Positions 1-8,195 of a DNA stretch of 64,000 nt are shown piece by piece. The DNA is from JBBRHQ01 sp963815645 (lineage in GTDB: Bacteria > Actinomycetota > Thermoleophilia > Solirubrobacterales > 70-9). Location of the stretch: NCBI GenBank assembly GCA_963815645.1, contig CAWFHL010000001.1, positions 1,736,001-1,800,000 of the forward strand, in the 5' to 3' direction. Position numbers and translations under genes: made by a program. Position 1 is the stretch's first letter. Every line of letters begins with the position of its first letter. The notes beneath the pieces are model-generated. The model was not told the origin of the DNA, searched no databases, and saw only the letters and a list, made by a program, of their open reading frames with translations.

Positions 1-292
1 ATCTGATCGCCCCCTCCGCTCTTAACGAGCAAATGCACGCGCTGAGGTCCCGGCCGTCAAGCCCGCAGAACGTGAACTCAGGGGAACCTGCTTCAATGGA
101 CAAGGAGCAGCGGTCTGAGGGCCTCCCTGCCAAGACGCCCCTCGCGTCGAGCGAGATCGGTTCGCGGGTTGCCTGACATCGACACCCCCAGCGCCTCTAT
201 TCAAGTACCACGATCCCGGTCAGCCGACCGCCGATTCGGGCCTCGGAGCCAAGTGGATCTCGGGGAAGAGAAATCCCATCGAAGGGATGCAT
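1..292. other. Left edge, no gene recognised
   Basis: No reading frame here has a recognisable product. A short C-rich stretch near positions 9-19 resembles the tRNA-acceptor end of the dispersed repeat described elsewhere in this window. It is too short to call a copy. Confidence 0.3.
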
Positions 293-667
293 ATGAGTGC
301 ACAGGAAAACAAGCAAGCGGCGCAGGACGCCTACTCGGCGTTTGACCGCGGCGACGCCGAGGGCGCGATGCGAAACATCGACGATTCGATCGAATGGACA
401 GTCCGCGGCGACAACGCGCTGACTGGTGCCCACAATGGCAAGCAGGCCGTAAGCGAGCTGTGGGGGAAGCTCATGAGCAAGGATTTCCACAGCAATCCGC
501 ACGACTTCATCGCCGACGGCGACAAGGTCGTCGTTCTGACCAGTGTCCAGCTCGAGGGCGAGACAGTCGAGAGCTCCGATGTCCTGACCTACAACGGTGA
601 TGGCAAGCTGGTCGCCTTCGAGACCCTCGGCGACGCAACGGTAGCCAACCGGGTGTTCGCCAAGTAA
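293..667 (+). CDS. SnoaL-like / NTF2-fold protein
   Basis: This 124-residue protein matches the small alpha+beta-barrel SnoaL/ketosteroid-isomerase-like family. It has an N-terminal helix (SAQENKQAAQDAYSAFDRGD), a central segment ending in DFIADGDKVVVLTS, and a C-terminal strand with a family-like 'DGKLVAFE' turn. Family members are isomerases, cyclases or simply ligand binders, so no reaction can be assigned. I chose the ATG at 293 over the ATG at 287 because an AAGG-type ribosome site ends about 7 nt before it. The gene stands alone and is followed by a strong hairpin. A second, diverged member lies at 60627-61022 and a fossil C-terminus at 5100-5210, so the family is repeated locally. Confidence 0.8.
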   Translation: MSAQENKQAAQDAYSAFDRGDAEGAMRNIDDSIEWTVRGDNALTGAHNGKQAVSELWGKLMSKDFHSNPHDFIADGDKVVVLTSVQLEGETVESSDVLTYNGDGKLVAFETLGDATVANRVFAK

Positions 668-717
668 GGACGCCGCGCAAGGGCGCGCCGCGCCGGATTC
701 GAGGGCGCCGCAGGTCG

Positions 718-737
718 CCCCCGCAAGGCTGCGGGGG
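718..737 (+). terminator. GC-rich hairpin, possible terminator
   Basis: A perfect 8-bp stem (CCCCCGCA/TGCGGGGG) closes a 4-nt loop about 50 nt after the SnoaL-like stop codon. No T-tract follows, so it may be an unconventional actinobacterial terminator or only a stable fold. Confidence 0.4.
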
Positions 738-818
738 CGCGGCGGCCTCCTGCTTCTTCCCGCGCGGTCATTGCCCAGGTATCTACTGTCGTTCCAAGCT
801 CGTTCCCACGGGAGGAGA

Positions 819-1005
819 CGCAAGGGATCTTTGGCTCTGGGGAGACGGAGCCCCGAGGAACCGGTGGAATCTCGAAAACCATTGTGGGCCTTAGGGTCTA
901 CCGTGGGTTCGAATCCCACCCCCTCCGCTTAAAGAGGGCTGCGAAGCCTGCTTTGATTTGTTGATCCACTAGCCCGCCGTCATGGCCAAGGCGCTTGATC
1001 GTTCG
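819..1005 (+). repeat. tRNA-Ser-derived dispersed repeat, copy 1
   Basis: The copy contains the 3' half of a tRNA-Ser at 871-927: anticodon loop CTCGAAAACC (anticodon CGA), long variable arm, T-arm GTGGGTTCGAATCCCAC and acceptor strand. The 5' half is absent. It is followed by a hairpin around AAAGAGGGCTGCGAAGCC and a conserved tail at about 957-1005 shared with the copies at 20.1 and 23.0 kb. The upstream part (819-870) is a diverged form of the module preceding the other copies. Confidence 0.75.
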
Positions 1006-1129
1006 ACCGCTCTCGGTTCACGCGGAGGCGGAAGAGTGTCGCTTGCATGGATAGCGGAAGTCCGGGCGGTTATTGTCCTGCGCTGGGACGGGAACATTGG
1101 GTCGCGTTACCGACTCGGGAAGGGAGATC

Positions 1130-1918
1130 TTGGTTGACGAGGACGACCCCGGCTACTCCGAAGAGGAGACGGACCGGCTGGAGTTAATCTGGGGCGATGG
1201 GTTCCTCTCGCCCGGCGGGCCGGAGGAGGTCGCGCGAATCGTCGGTGGGCACGAGATCGCCGGCTGCGCTGTCCTTGACATCGGCAGCGGTGCGGGCGGC
1301 GTCGACATCGCGCTGGTTCGCAACCACCGGGTGGCCGCCGTCCTCGGCGTCGATGTCCAGGACGAACTGGTGGAGCTCGCCGCGTCACGGGCTGCTAAGG
1401 CGGGGCTGCAGGATCGTGTGAGCTATCGGCTGATCAAGTCCGGGCCGCTCCCGTTCACGGACGCATCGTTTGACGTGGTCTTTAGCAAGGACGCAATCAT
1501 CCACGTGCCCGACAAGGAGGCGCTCTTCTCGGAGGTGCTCCGCGTGCTGCGGCCCGCTGGCCATCTGCTCGTGGGGGACTGGCTTCGTGGCCACGGCGAG
1601 CACTTCAACTTGCAGGTCGAAGCCTTCGTCGAGGAGGCGGGCCACGATTTCTCAATGCTGTCGCTGCAGGATCTCGCAGGGATCGTCGAGCGCATCGGCT
1701 TCAAGGACATAGAGACGGAAGACCGCCGAGCCTGGTACCACGGTGAGGCGACAGAGGAGCTCGCCCGGCTCCGTGGTGACATGCACGGCGAGTTCGTGGA
1801 GCGCTGGGGCGAGGAAGCGACGCACAATGAGATCGAGTTCTGGGAGACGCTCGTCGCGTCGCTGGAGTCGGGGGCCGTGAGCCCCGGCCACATACGGGCG
1901 CTAACACCGACGGACTGA
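1130..1918 (+). CDS. SAM-dependent methyltransferase (class I)
   Basis: This is a Rossmann-fold methyltransferase of about 262 residues. Motif I is VLDIGSGAGGVD, the acidic end of strand beta-2 is VLGVDVQDE, and the post-motif segment is FDVVFSKDAIIHVPDK, followed by the strand of an FLR-type 'VLRPAGHLLVGDWL' motif. The pattern most resembles phosphoethanolamine/glycine-sarcosine-type N-methyltransferases, but the substrate cannot be read from sequence. A TTG at 1130 with AAGGGAG just upstream is the best start. An upstream TTG at 1073 would add 19 residues lacking family similarity. No neighbour suggests a pathway. Confidence 0.8.
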   Translation: MVDEDDPGYSEEETDRLELIWGDGFLSPGGPEEVARIVGGHEIAGCAVLDIGSGAGGVDIALVRNHRVAAVLGVDVQDELVELAASRAAKAGLQDRVSYRLIKSGPLPFTDASFDVVFSKDAIIHVPDKEALFSEVLRVLRPAGHLLVGDWLRGHGEHFNLQVEAFVEEAGHDFSMLSLQDLAGIVERIGFKDIETEDRRAWYHGEATEELARLRGDMHGEFVERWGEEATHNEIEFWETLVASLESGAVSPGHIRALTPTD

Positions 1919-2144
1919 GAATCCCTCCCGCTTTGGACGAGAAACAGTAACCGGCTCGCGGCCACACGGCAGCAGCTCGTGTGGATCTGCCGACTGATCG
2001 AGCGGCGAAGCCCACTCGACGGTCGACGCTTCCCCGGAACATGATCGCCGCCTCCTGCGTGTCGTGCCCACATCGCTCGTCGCGCGTGCGGTGCACGAGC
2101 GCGAGCTCGGCCCGACCTGACCCGGCCGCATAGGATCGCAGGTG

Positions 2145-2580
2145 ATGGCTCAGGAGTTCTCGAGGATTACGGCCGACGATGGGCAGGGGTTCGTCTTCAC
2201 GGAGACAGGCGAGGGCCCCGCTTGTCGTCCTCTTGCACGGCTTTCCCGACACACCCCACGGCTGGGGGCGGATCGCCTCCGGCCTCGCCGACGCCGGCTA
2301 CCGCGCGGTCCGGCCCTGGCTACGTGGCTACCACCCCGCCACGATCGTCGAGGGCCGGCCGTATGACCCGGTCACGCTCGGGTCCGACCCGACTATCTTC
2401 CTCGACGCGCTCGGCGAGCAGGAGGCGATCCTCGTCGGGCACGACTGGGGCGCCTCGGTGGTATACGCCGCCGCGACGCTCCACCCTGACCGGGTGCGGG
2501 CGATCGTGCCGATCGGGATCCCTCATCCGACCCTGCTGCCGCGCAACTCGACGTCATGCTGCCCGGCAATTGCACCTGTC
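2145..2580 (+). pseudogene. Truncated alpha/beta hydrolase (epoxide-hydrolase-like)
   Basis: The N-terminal half of an alpha/beta hydrolase is clear: oxyanion-hole motif LHGFPDTPHGW, then VGHDWGASVVYA carrying the nucleophilic Asp typical of epoxide hydrolases and haloalkane dehalogenases. The gene is broken twice. One extra base near 2217-2222 shifts the frame between ...TETGEGP and LVVLLHGFP. The homology then stops after VPIGIPHPTLL, where a tRNA-Ser-derived repeat begins (about 2588). The catalytic His half is absent. Two independent lesions make a simple sequencing error unlikely. Confidence 0.75.
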
Positions 2581-2587
2581 GACGATG

Positions 2588-2750
2588 TGTTGCCCGTCGA
2601 ATGGCGAGTTGCTCGAAACTGGCGCAAATCGAGGCGCAAGAGAAGTCGGAAAGTCCCAATTTGCAGGCATAAAGCCTGGAACCGGGGCGGTCTCGAAAAC
2701 CCGTTGGCCGTCGTAAGGCGGCTCGTGGGTTCGAATCCCACCCCCCTCCG
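2588..2750 (+). repeat. tRNA-Ser-derived dispersed repeat, copy 2
   Basis: The 5' module (TGCCCGTCGAATGGCGAGTT, then CTGGCGCAAATCGAGGCGCA) leads into GGTCTCGAAAACC and a tRNA-Ser 3' half with a type-B variable arm (GTCGTAAGGC). The T-arm is intact and the acceptor end has one extra C. The copy begins within a few bases of where the alpha/beta hydrolase homology ends. The conserved 3' tail is missing. Confidence 0.8.
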
Positions 2751-2864
2751 CTTGTAGTCGGCGGTCACAACCTGACGGGACCCGTACGCCCGCCCACGCG
2801 CTTGCTTCCCTGTAGGCATGAGCCGGCCGCCGAGGCCCAACGAACTCCGCGAAGCCATCGCCGA

Positions 2865-3911
2865 CTACTCGAGCGCCACCCTTGAGCGACGATCCTCAGG
2901 GGCTGCCCCTTTGCTGACCATCGGGTCGAGCTGGGCGAAGTCGAGGCCGTCGGGAGCGATCTCGGCGGCGACGATGATCTGGCCACGGGTGGTCACTGCC
3001 TGCGCGTTGTAGCCCTGCACGTAACCGCGAAACGCCTTCATGTTGCGGGAGCCGGGGTCGGTCAGGTTGATCTTGCCCTCCGGCTGAGCGGGCGGTGTGT
3101 GGGGGTCCGGAGGGCGGCCGAAGCGGCGCCCGTCCCGCATCACCCCACGCGCGCGGTAGGCCTCGTAGGCGCGGTTTGCCCGGTGCTCGGTTTGCCAGTC
3201 CTCGACCAGGCGCTCGCGGCAGAGCTTGAGGCGCTTTGCACGCTCCCTCGGCACCGACTCTTCCTTCGCGGCGCGCTCTGCCTCGAGGCGCTCCTTTGCC
3301 TCCCGCAGCCAGGCGCGGCGGCCCTCGCGGGTGGTCAGGTGCTCGGGCAGCTCGTCGCCCCGGGCATCGCCGTGGATCTCGTCCTCGGCGGCATCGATGC
3401 GGCCCGCCTCGGCGAGGATCTCGGCGGCGATCTGCTCGTAGCTTCGGGTCGTATGGTTTGACGCCGCGGCCTCAAGCTTGGTCCCGTCGACCGCCAGCAC
3501 CGCCACCTCGACGAGGCCGGCCTCGGCGCAGAGGCCGAGCACCTGGCCGAAAAGATCCGCGAGGGCCTTCTGATGGCGGACCCGAAAGCGGGCGATCGTC
3601 GCGTGGTCGGGGACCTGGTTGGCGCAGATCACCCGGAAGGCGACGTCCTCGCGGCAGCGGCGCTCGATCCCCCTCGACGAGCGCTCGCCGACCGCGTAGG
3701 AGTAGGCGAGCAGCGTCAGCATCATCTTCGGCTCGTGGGCGGCGGCGCCGTGGCCGTCTGAGCGGTAGGCGGCGTAGAACGGCTCGTCGTCGAGCTCGTC
3801 GATCGCCTCGATCACGAACCAGGCGAGGTGATCGTCGGGCAGCCAGTCACGCAGGTCCGGCGGCAGGAGCATCGGCTGGTGGCGGTCGCAGCTGAGGAAG
3901 TTCTGGGGCAT
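2865..3911 (-). mobile_element. IS1182-type transposase, 3'-truncated
   Basis: The 348-residue product starts MPQNFLSCDRHQPMLLPPDL, the usual IS1182-group N-terminus. It carries the helix-turn-helix/dimerisation part (VPDHATIARFRVRHQKAL), the first catalytic Asp in AVLAVDGTKLEA and the second in the strand before IAPDGLDFAQLDPM. The final third with the catalytic Glu is missing: after about 2918 the frame runs into unrelated sequence and stops at 2865. It is therefore a dead element. No terminal inverted repeats were identified. A C-terminal remnant of the same type of transposase lies at 13673-13885. Confidence 0.85.
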
Positions 3912-4007
3912 GCCCCGAATGGTCCAAAACCGCCCGGACAGCAGGGGGTTTGTGCGACACCCTCCGCGACGAGCAGAACCGACTGCTTGCACGACGTGTC
4001 GTCCCCC

Positions 4008-4997
4008 CTAGAGGTTGACCGTCGCCATCCCGGTCTCGTCGTAGCGCTCGCCCGCCGCCTCGGGCAGCTCGGCGCCGATCCGGGACAAGTCCTCGTTCGT
4101 GAGCTCGACATCGACAGCGCCCGCGTTCTGCTCCAGGTAGTTACGCCGCTTGGTGCCGGGGATCGGCACCAACTCCTCGCCCTGCGCGAGCACCCACGCG
4201 ATCGCCAGCTGGGCTGAGGTGATGCCCTTTCCCGCCGCGATCTCCTCGACCTTGGCGGCGAGCCTCAGGTTCGCCTCGAGATTCTCGCCGCTGAAACGGG
4301 GTCCGGTGCGCCGGAAGTCTCCTTCGTCGAGCTCCTCGGGCGACTTGAAGCGGCCAGAGAGGAAGCCGCGCCCAAGCGGCGAGTAGGGGACGAAGCCGAT
4401 CCCGAGCTCGCGGCAGGTCGGGAGGACCTCATCCTCGGGATCGCGGGTCCAGAGCGAGTACTCGGTCTGGACCGCGGTGATCGGATGCACGGCGTGGGCG
4501 CGACGGATCGTATCCGGGGCGGCCTCGCTGAGCCCGAGGTGGAGGACCTTGCCCTCGTTGACCAACTCCGCCATCGCGCCGACCGTCTCCTCGATCGGGA
4601 CGCTGGGGTCGACGCGGTGCTGGTAGTAGAGGTCGACGTGGTCGGTGCCGAGGCGCTGCAGCGAGCCCTCGATCGAGACGCGGACGTGCTCGGCCGAGCC
4701 GTCGGACGGGCCGACGGTGGACATGTCGCCCGGCCTCGCGTTGTCCATCCGGCGCGAAAACTTGGTAGCGATCACGTACTCGTCGCGGCGGCCCTGGATA
4801 GCGCGTCCGACGAGCTGCTCGTTGGTCAGCGGCCCGTAGAGCTGCGCTGTGTCGATGAAGTTGATCCCGAGCTCGAGCGCTCGCTGGATCGTGCGGACGG
4901 ACTCATCCTCGTCGGTGGTTCCGTAGAAGGCCGACATTCCCATGCATCCGAGCCCGAGCGCGGAGACCTCGAGATCGGCAAGTTTGCGTTGTTTCAT
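4008..4997 (-). CDS. Aldo/keto reductase
   Basis: This 329-residue TIM-barrel NADPH-dependent oxidoreductase belongs to the AKR13-like group. The catalytic tetrad is visible as Asp in NFIDTAQLYG, Tyr in the same motif, Lys in VIATKFSRR and His in LYYQHRVDP. The C-terminal IPGTKRRNYLEQN segment forms the cofactor phosphate site. Substrates of this family are small aldehydes and ketones and cannot be specified. I chose the ATG at 4997 (MKQRKLADLEVSALGLG) over a TTG at 5015 because homologues begin at this conserved motif. It is a single-gene unit next to a dead IS element. Confidence 0.9.
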   Translation of the reverse strand: MKQRKLADLEVSALGLGCMGMSAFYGTTDEDESVRTIQRALELGINFIDTAQLYGPLTNEQLVGRAIQGRRDEYVIATKFSRRMDNARPGDMSTVGPSDGSAEHVRVSIEGSLQRLGTDHVDLYYQHRVDPSVPIEETVGAMAELVNEGKVLHLGLSEAAPDTIRRAHAVHPITAVQTEYSLWTRDPEDEVLPTCRELGIGFVPYSPLGRGFLSGRFKSPEELDEGDFRRTGPRFSGENLEANLRLAAKVEEIAAGKGITSAQLAIAWVLAQGEELVPIPGTKRRNYLEQNAGAVDVELTNEDLSRIGAELPEAAGERYDETGMATVNL

Positions 4998-5099
4998 CTC
5001 GTTCCAGCCTTTCAAGGTGTCAGTCGATCAACGATACGCCTCGGAACACGCCAGACCAGGGGGGATCAGGGGGGAGTTGGTCGGGAGAGCGGAATTCCG

Positions 5100-5210
5100 A
5101 TGCAGTTTGAGTGGGCGCAGATCTGCACCGATGGTGACGGCAAGGTGAAGCGGTTCGACTGCTACGACGATCGCTCCGAGGCCCTCGAAGCCGCCGGGCT
5201 ATCGGAGTAG
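5100..5210 (+). pseudogene. C-terminal fossil of a SnoaL-like protein
   Basis: The last ~36 codons of a SnoaL-like protein remain, with a DGKVKRFDCYDDRSEALEAAG tail. The end closely resembles the end of the intact protein at 60627-61022 (ERAEALEAAGLAE). No matching N-terminal part lies upstream, so this is a decayed fragment. Confidence 0.55.
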
Positions 5211-5703
5211 CGCTCAAGAACTTCCTGCAAAACCATGGGTCGAATCCGGGGCCCGGTTCGTCTCTCGCTACCCCCTTCCGGACCATCGAGCGGATCCCGG
5301 CTGGACGCTGTCGGCTCGGGCGCTGAACGACTTCAGCCCAGGGCGAGCGGGGCGGAGGTGGCGACAAACCCCAATCCGGATTAGCAAACAGGCCGTGGCG
5401 ATCTGGAGCGCGAGCGCCGCCAGCGAGAGAAGGAGGGCAATCACTGCCATCCGCGCCTCGGACGCCGGATTGCGGAGCTTGACCTGCGCCCCGTGCGCCG
5501 GTTTCTGATCGGCGATGGCCGCCGGCCGGTACGCCGCTGAGCCGCGCTCGACGCGGCAGCAACAGGTCAGTGCCCGGAGCGCCTTGAGGCTGCCCCCCTG
5601 TCTGGTATCGGCCCCCTCGGATTCCGCTGTTTGCGGCGATGATCGGAGATTCGGGCACTGGTGCCCAATGAGCTCGGCCCCTGCCGTACGCTACCCTTTA
5701 CCT
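5211..5703. other. Gene-poor interval
   Basis: Nothing convincing is encoded in this roughly 490-nt gap. A minus-strand frame at 5268-5450 would give a 60-residue peptide with one hydrophobic helix (AVIALLLSLAALALQIATAC) after its ATG. I saw no homologue and no clear ribosome site, so I do not list it as a gene. The right end holds the toxin-antitoxin promoter. Confidence 0.35.
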
Positions 5704-5721
5704 ATGACTCCAAAGGTAAAG
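5696..5721. promoter_or_regulatory. Inverted repeat over the antitoxin start
   Basis: The perfect 8-bp arms CTTTACCT (5696-5703) and AGGTAAAG (5714-5721) flank a 10-nt spacer that contains the ATG of the AbrB-type antitoxin. Toxin-antitoxin operons are normally autorepressed by the antitoxin at such palindromes, so this is a plausible operator. Binding is inferred. Confidence 0.55.
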
Positions 5722-5985
5722 CAATCTGACGGCCGCCGCAAGGGTCAACCGCGCGCGCGGCGAAGCCAGACGCGGGTTTCCCGCAAGCACCAGGTGACGA
5801 TCCCCGCGGTTGCGTTCCGCACCGCCGGGCTGCAACCTGGGGACACGCTTCGGGTCGAGGCCGAGGGGGCCGGCCGCGTCGTCCTTACGCGCGTCGACGA
5901 GCTCGCGGACCGCTACTCCGGCTCTCTGCGGACCGGCGGCGACCTCCGCCGCCAGGTCGGAGGGCTCCGCGAGGAGTGGCGGTAG
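5704..5985 (+). CDS. AbrB/MazE-type antitoxin
   Basis: This 93-residue protein has a SpoVT/AbrB swapped-hairpin DNA-binding domain: TRVSRKHQVTIPAVAFRTAG, then LQPGDTLRVEAEGAGRVVL. A C-terminal tail (ADRYSGSLRTGGDLRRQVGG) would wrap the toxin. The start at 5704 is the only ATG at a sensible distance from the domain, and it lies inside the inverted repeat described above. The stop overlaps the toxin start by 10 nt, so translation is coupled. It likely neutralises the downstream PIN nuclease and represses the operon. Confidence 0.85.
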   Translation: MTPKVKQSDGRRKGQPRARRSQTRVSRKHQVTIPAVAFRTAGLQPGDTLRVEAEGAGRVVLTRVDELADRYSGSLRTGGDLRRQVGGLREEWR

Positions 5986-6392
5986 TCCTCGACTCCGACG
6001 CGGTCATCGGCTTCCTCGACGAGGACGATGCCCTGCATCGAGCGGCCGACGCGGAGATCCGGAAGCTGCTGGGCGAGCAGCGGCTGCTCGTCTCAGCGGT
6101 GACCTACGCGGAAGTGCTGACCGGTGCGAAGCTCGGCCACCATCCCGAGAAGCAGGTGGCGGGCTTCTTCGCCGAACTGATCTCGGAGGTGATCCCGGTT
6201 GACGTGGCCGTTGCCGAGCAGGCTGCCGACTTTCGCGCCCAGCTCAAGTCGCTCCGGATGCCCGATGCCCTGATCCTGGCGTCCGCGCAGATCGACCCGG
6301 AGATCGACCTCGTGGTTACTGGAGACGAGCGGGCCAAAAAGCTCTCGGGGCGTGGCTTCCGCTTGAAGCTCTTGCGGCCATCGGCCGGGTAA
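5976..6392 (+). CDS. PIN-domain toxin (VapC-like ribonuclease)
   Basis: This 138-residue PIN nuclease has all four acidic residues: Asp in VVLDSDAVIGF, Glu in VTYAEVLTG, Asp in RMPDALILASA and Asp in VVTGDERA. Such toxins cleave tRNA or rRNA when not held by the antitoxin. The gene overlaps its antitoxin by 10 nt. Pairing a PIN toxin with an AbrB-fold antitoxin is common. Both genes look intact, unlike the two decayed toxin-antitoxin loci elsewhere in the window. Confidence 0.9.
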   Translation: MAVVLDSDAVIGFLDEDDALHRAADAEIRKLLGEQRLLVSAVTYAEVLTGAKLGHHPEKQVAGFFAELISEVIPVDVAVAEQAADFRAQLKSLRMPDALILASAQIDPEIDLVVTGDERAKKLSGRGFRLKLLRPSAG

Positions 6393-6456
6393 ATGTGAGC
6401 GCGCTTATGGCGGCCACGATATGGCGCGAGAATCGGAAGCCCAGTCGGAGCCCCTT

Positions 6457-6622
6457 CGATACGTTGCCCGTTGAATGGCGAGTTGCCCGAAAACTGGCGC
6501 AAATCGGGGCGCAGGGAATCTCCGAAACCCGCGCTTTGCAGGGAGAAAGCCCGAATCCGGGGCGGTCTCGAAAACCGTTGTGGGCCTTAGGGTCTACCGT
6601 GGGTTCGAATCCCACCCCCTCC
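6457..6622 (+). repeat. tRNA-Ser-derived dispersed repeat, copy 3
   Basis: This is one of the best-preserved 5' plus tRNA-half copies. It runs from CGATACGTTGCCCGTTGAAT through CTGGCGCAAATCGGGGCGCA and AGGGAGAAAGCCCGAATCCG into the tRNA-Ser(CGA) 3' half at 6564-6622, with a type-A variable arm (CCTTAGGGTCTACC). It follows the PIN toxin gene. The 3' hairpin and tail are absent. I see nothing else in the 6393-6847 gap. Confidence 0.85.
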
Positions 6623-6847
6623 TTCCGGTCCGGACGTCGCTGGGAACCTTCCTTAGTTCGCACGCCGGCGGGCCTAGAGTTCATTCCATCGGAGCGTCGA
6701 TCCCCAGCCCCTCAAGCAACGGCATTTTGAACTCTGGACACCTCCCGGTTGGTATCTGGGCGGGCATCCGATAGACCCCCTGCCGTACCTAAGAAAGTGG
6801 GATCGCTACAGCTGAGCTCAGCGGCACCAAAGGCTGGGCCGCGACGA

Positions 6848-7321
6848 TCAATCTGAACAGCGCAGGCAGTGACCACGGAGCACCACGTCGTGCTCGTCGA
6901 CCTCGAATTCGAGCTTGCGTGAAACCCGGGCGATCGCCCGTTCGAGGCCGGTGTCCTCGAACGGCTCGATCCGGCCGCAACGACGGCAGACGACGTGATG
7001 ATGGTGATGGCCGCTGGGCTCGACCCGCTCGTAGCTCGCGGTCCCGCGGGCGACGTCGAGCTTGCGCACCAGCCCGAGCTCCTCGAGCTGCTCGAGAACC
7101 CGGTAGACGCTGGCCCGTCCGACAGCGGCGCGCCGACGTCGCAGCTTCTCATCGATCTCCTGGGCGGTGACCGCGCAATCCTGACTCCCCAGCAAGCCGA
7201 CCACTGCGCTCCTCGCCTCACCCTTTCGATAGCCGGCGTCGTCGAGTCTGCCCATTGCGTAGTCGACCCAGGCTGTGGTAGCAGCCGTCTTCATCGCCGC
7301 GATCGTAGTCGCTGTCCTCAC
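6848..7321 (-). CDS. zur: Fur-family regulator, probably zinc-responsive (Zur)
   Basis: This 157-residue Fur-fold repressor has a winged helix (DEKLRRRRAAVGRASVYRVL) and a C-terminal dimerisation/metal domain. The sensor HHHHHVVCRRCGRIEPFED and the closing CLRC give two CxxC pairs for structural zinc. It is the last gene of a zinc ABC transporter operon. Its GTG start overlaps the stop of the upstream permease (7318-7320), with an alternative ATG at 7294. The context argues for Zur rather than Fur: with zinc bound it would shut off its own operon, probably at the palindrome at 10730-10744. Confidence 0.85.
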   Translation of the reverse strand: MRTATTIAAMKTAATTAWVDYAMGRLDDAGYRKGEARSAVVGLLGSQDCAVTAQEIDEKLRRRRAAVGRASVYRVLEQLEELGLVRKLDVARGTASYERVEPSGHHHHHVVCRRCGRIEPFEDTGLERAIARVSRKLEFEVDEHDVVLRGHCLRCSD

Positions 7322-8193
7322 CGTGCCGCCGGCGTGGCACCCGCCGGGACGCCGCGGCCGATCGCGACGGTCACCAGGTAGACGAGGACGATCGCCCCCG
7401 CGACCGACGCACCGGCGGCCGTTCCAGCGTAGTAGGAGAGATAGAGTCCGCCGATCCCGGCGGCGATTGCGATTCCCACCGCGGCGAGCATCATCGGCAT
7501 CATCCTCTCCGTCAGCTGGCGGGCTGCCGCTGCGGGGCCGACCAGCACGGCGACCACGAGCAGGTTGCCGAGTCCCTGAACGGCGACGAGTATTGCCGCG
7601 GCGAGCAGAATCAGGAGGGTGACGTCGACGAAACCCGGCGAAACGCCGAGCGAGCGTGCCGAGGTGCGGTCGAATCCAACCGCGAGCAGGCGCCCGTGCA
7701 CGAGCCGGAGCGCAATCACGATCGCCAGCGCCAGGCAGGCGGCGAGAGCGAGATCCGAATCCGACGGGGCGAGGATGTCGCCGAACAGCAGCGCTCCGAT
7801 CCCGGGAGGCGAGGCGGGAGAGAGCGCCAGCAATGCGCCGGCGCCGAACATGGTCGTGACCACGATCGCCACCCCGACCTCTCGGTCGGTTGCCGGCACC
7901 CTCGAAGCGACGGCGATCAGAAGTCCAGCGATCAGGATCGCTGGCGCGCCTCCAAGCAGCAGCGGGATTCCCAGCAGGGCGGCGGCGACCAGGCCTGGGA
8001 AGAGCGAGTGCGCGAGTGACTCGGCCGCATAGGAGAGGCCATAGAAGATGACCCAGCAGCCGAGCGTGCCGCCGGCGATGCCGATCAGGACCACCTCCAG
8101 GACCGCCCTCTGCATGAAGCCCTCGCGCAGCGGATCGACGATTTCGCTCCAGACCGAGGCCACGGTGAGGCTGAGGGTGAGAGCGCAGGTCAT
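7318..8193 (-). CDS. Metal ABC transporter permease (second ZnuB-type subunit)
   Basis: This 291-residue ABC-3 family integral membrane protein has about eight hydrophobic segments and the family's conserved Gly/Ser-rich cytoplasmic region (YAAESLAHSLFPGLV), where the ATPase docks. It starts at the ATG at 8193, 2 nt after the ATPase stop, and its stop overlaps the Zur start. With the permease domain of the fusion protein at 8930-10681 it would give a heterodimeric channel sharing one ATPase. Zinc (or manganese) as substrate is inferred from the Zur gene. Confidence 0.9.
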   Translation of the reverse strand: MTCALTLSLTVASVWSEIVDPLREGFMQRAVLEVVLIGIAGGTLGCWVIFYGLSYAAESLAHSLFPGLVAAALLGIPLLLGGAPAILIAGLLIAVASRVPATDREVGVAIVVTTMFGAGALLALSPASPPGIGALLFGDILAPSDSDLALAACLALAIVIALRLVHGRLLAVGFDRTSARSLGVSPGFVDVTLLILLAAAILVAVQGLGNLLVVAVLVGPAAAARQLTERMMPMMLAAVGIAIAAGIGGLYLSYYAGTAAGASVAGAIVLVYLVTVAIGRGVPAGATPAAR

Positions 8194-8195
8194 GG

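Noticed and set aside
197..919. Minus-strand frames carrying GFEPTVDPKAHNGFRD or GGIRTHEAPYDA-type peptides (also near 2.7, 6.6, 14.0, 20.1 and 23.0 kb)
   Set aside because: These peptides are antisense readings of the tRNA-Ser half in the dispersed repeat and are a known source of false protein annotations.
871..927. Functional tRNA-Ser genes in the repeats
   Set aside because: Every copy lacks the 5' acceptor strand and D-arm, so none can fold into a whole tRNA.
5268..5450. 60-codon minus-strand membrane peptide
   Set aside because: There is only one hydrophobic stretch, no ribosome site and no recognisable relatives. It is mentioned only within the gap description.
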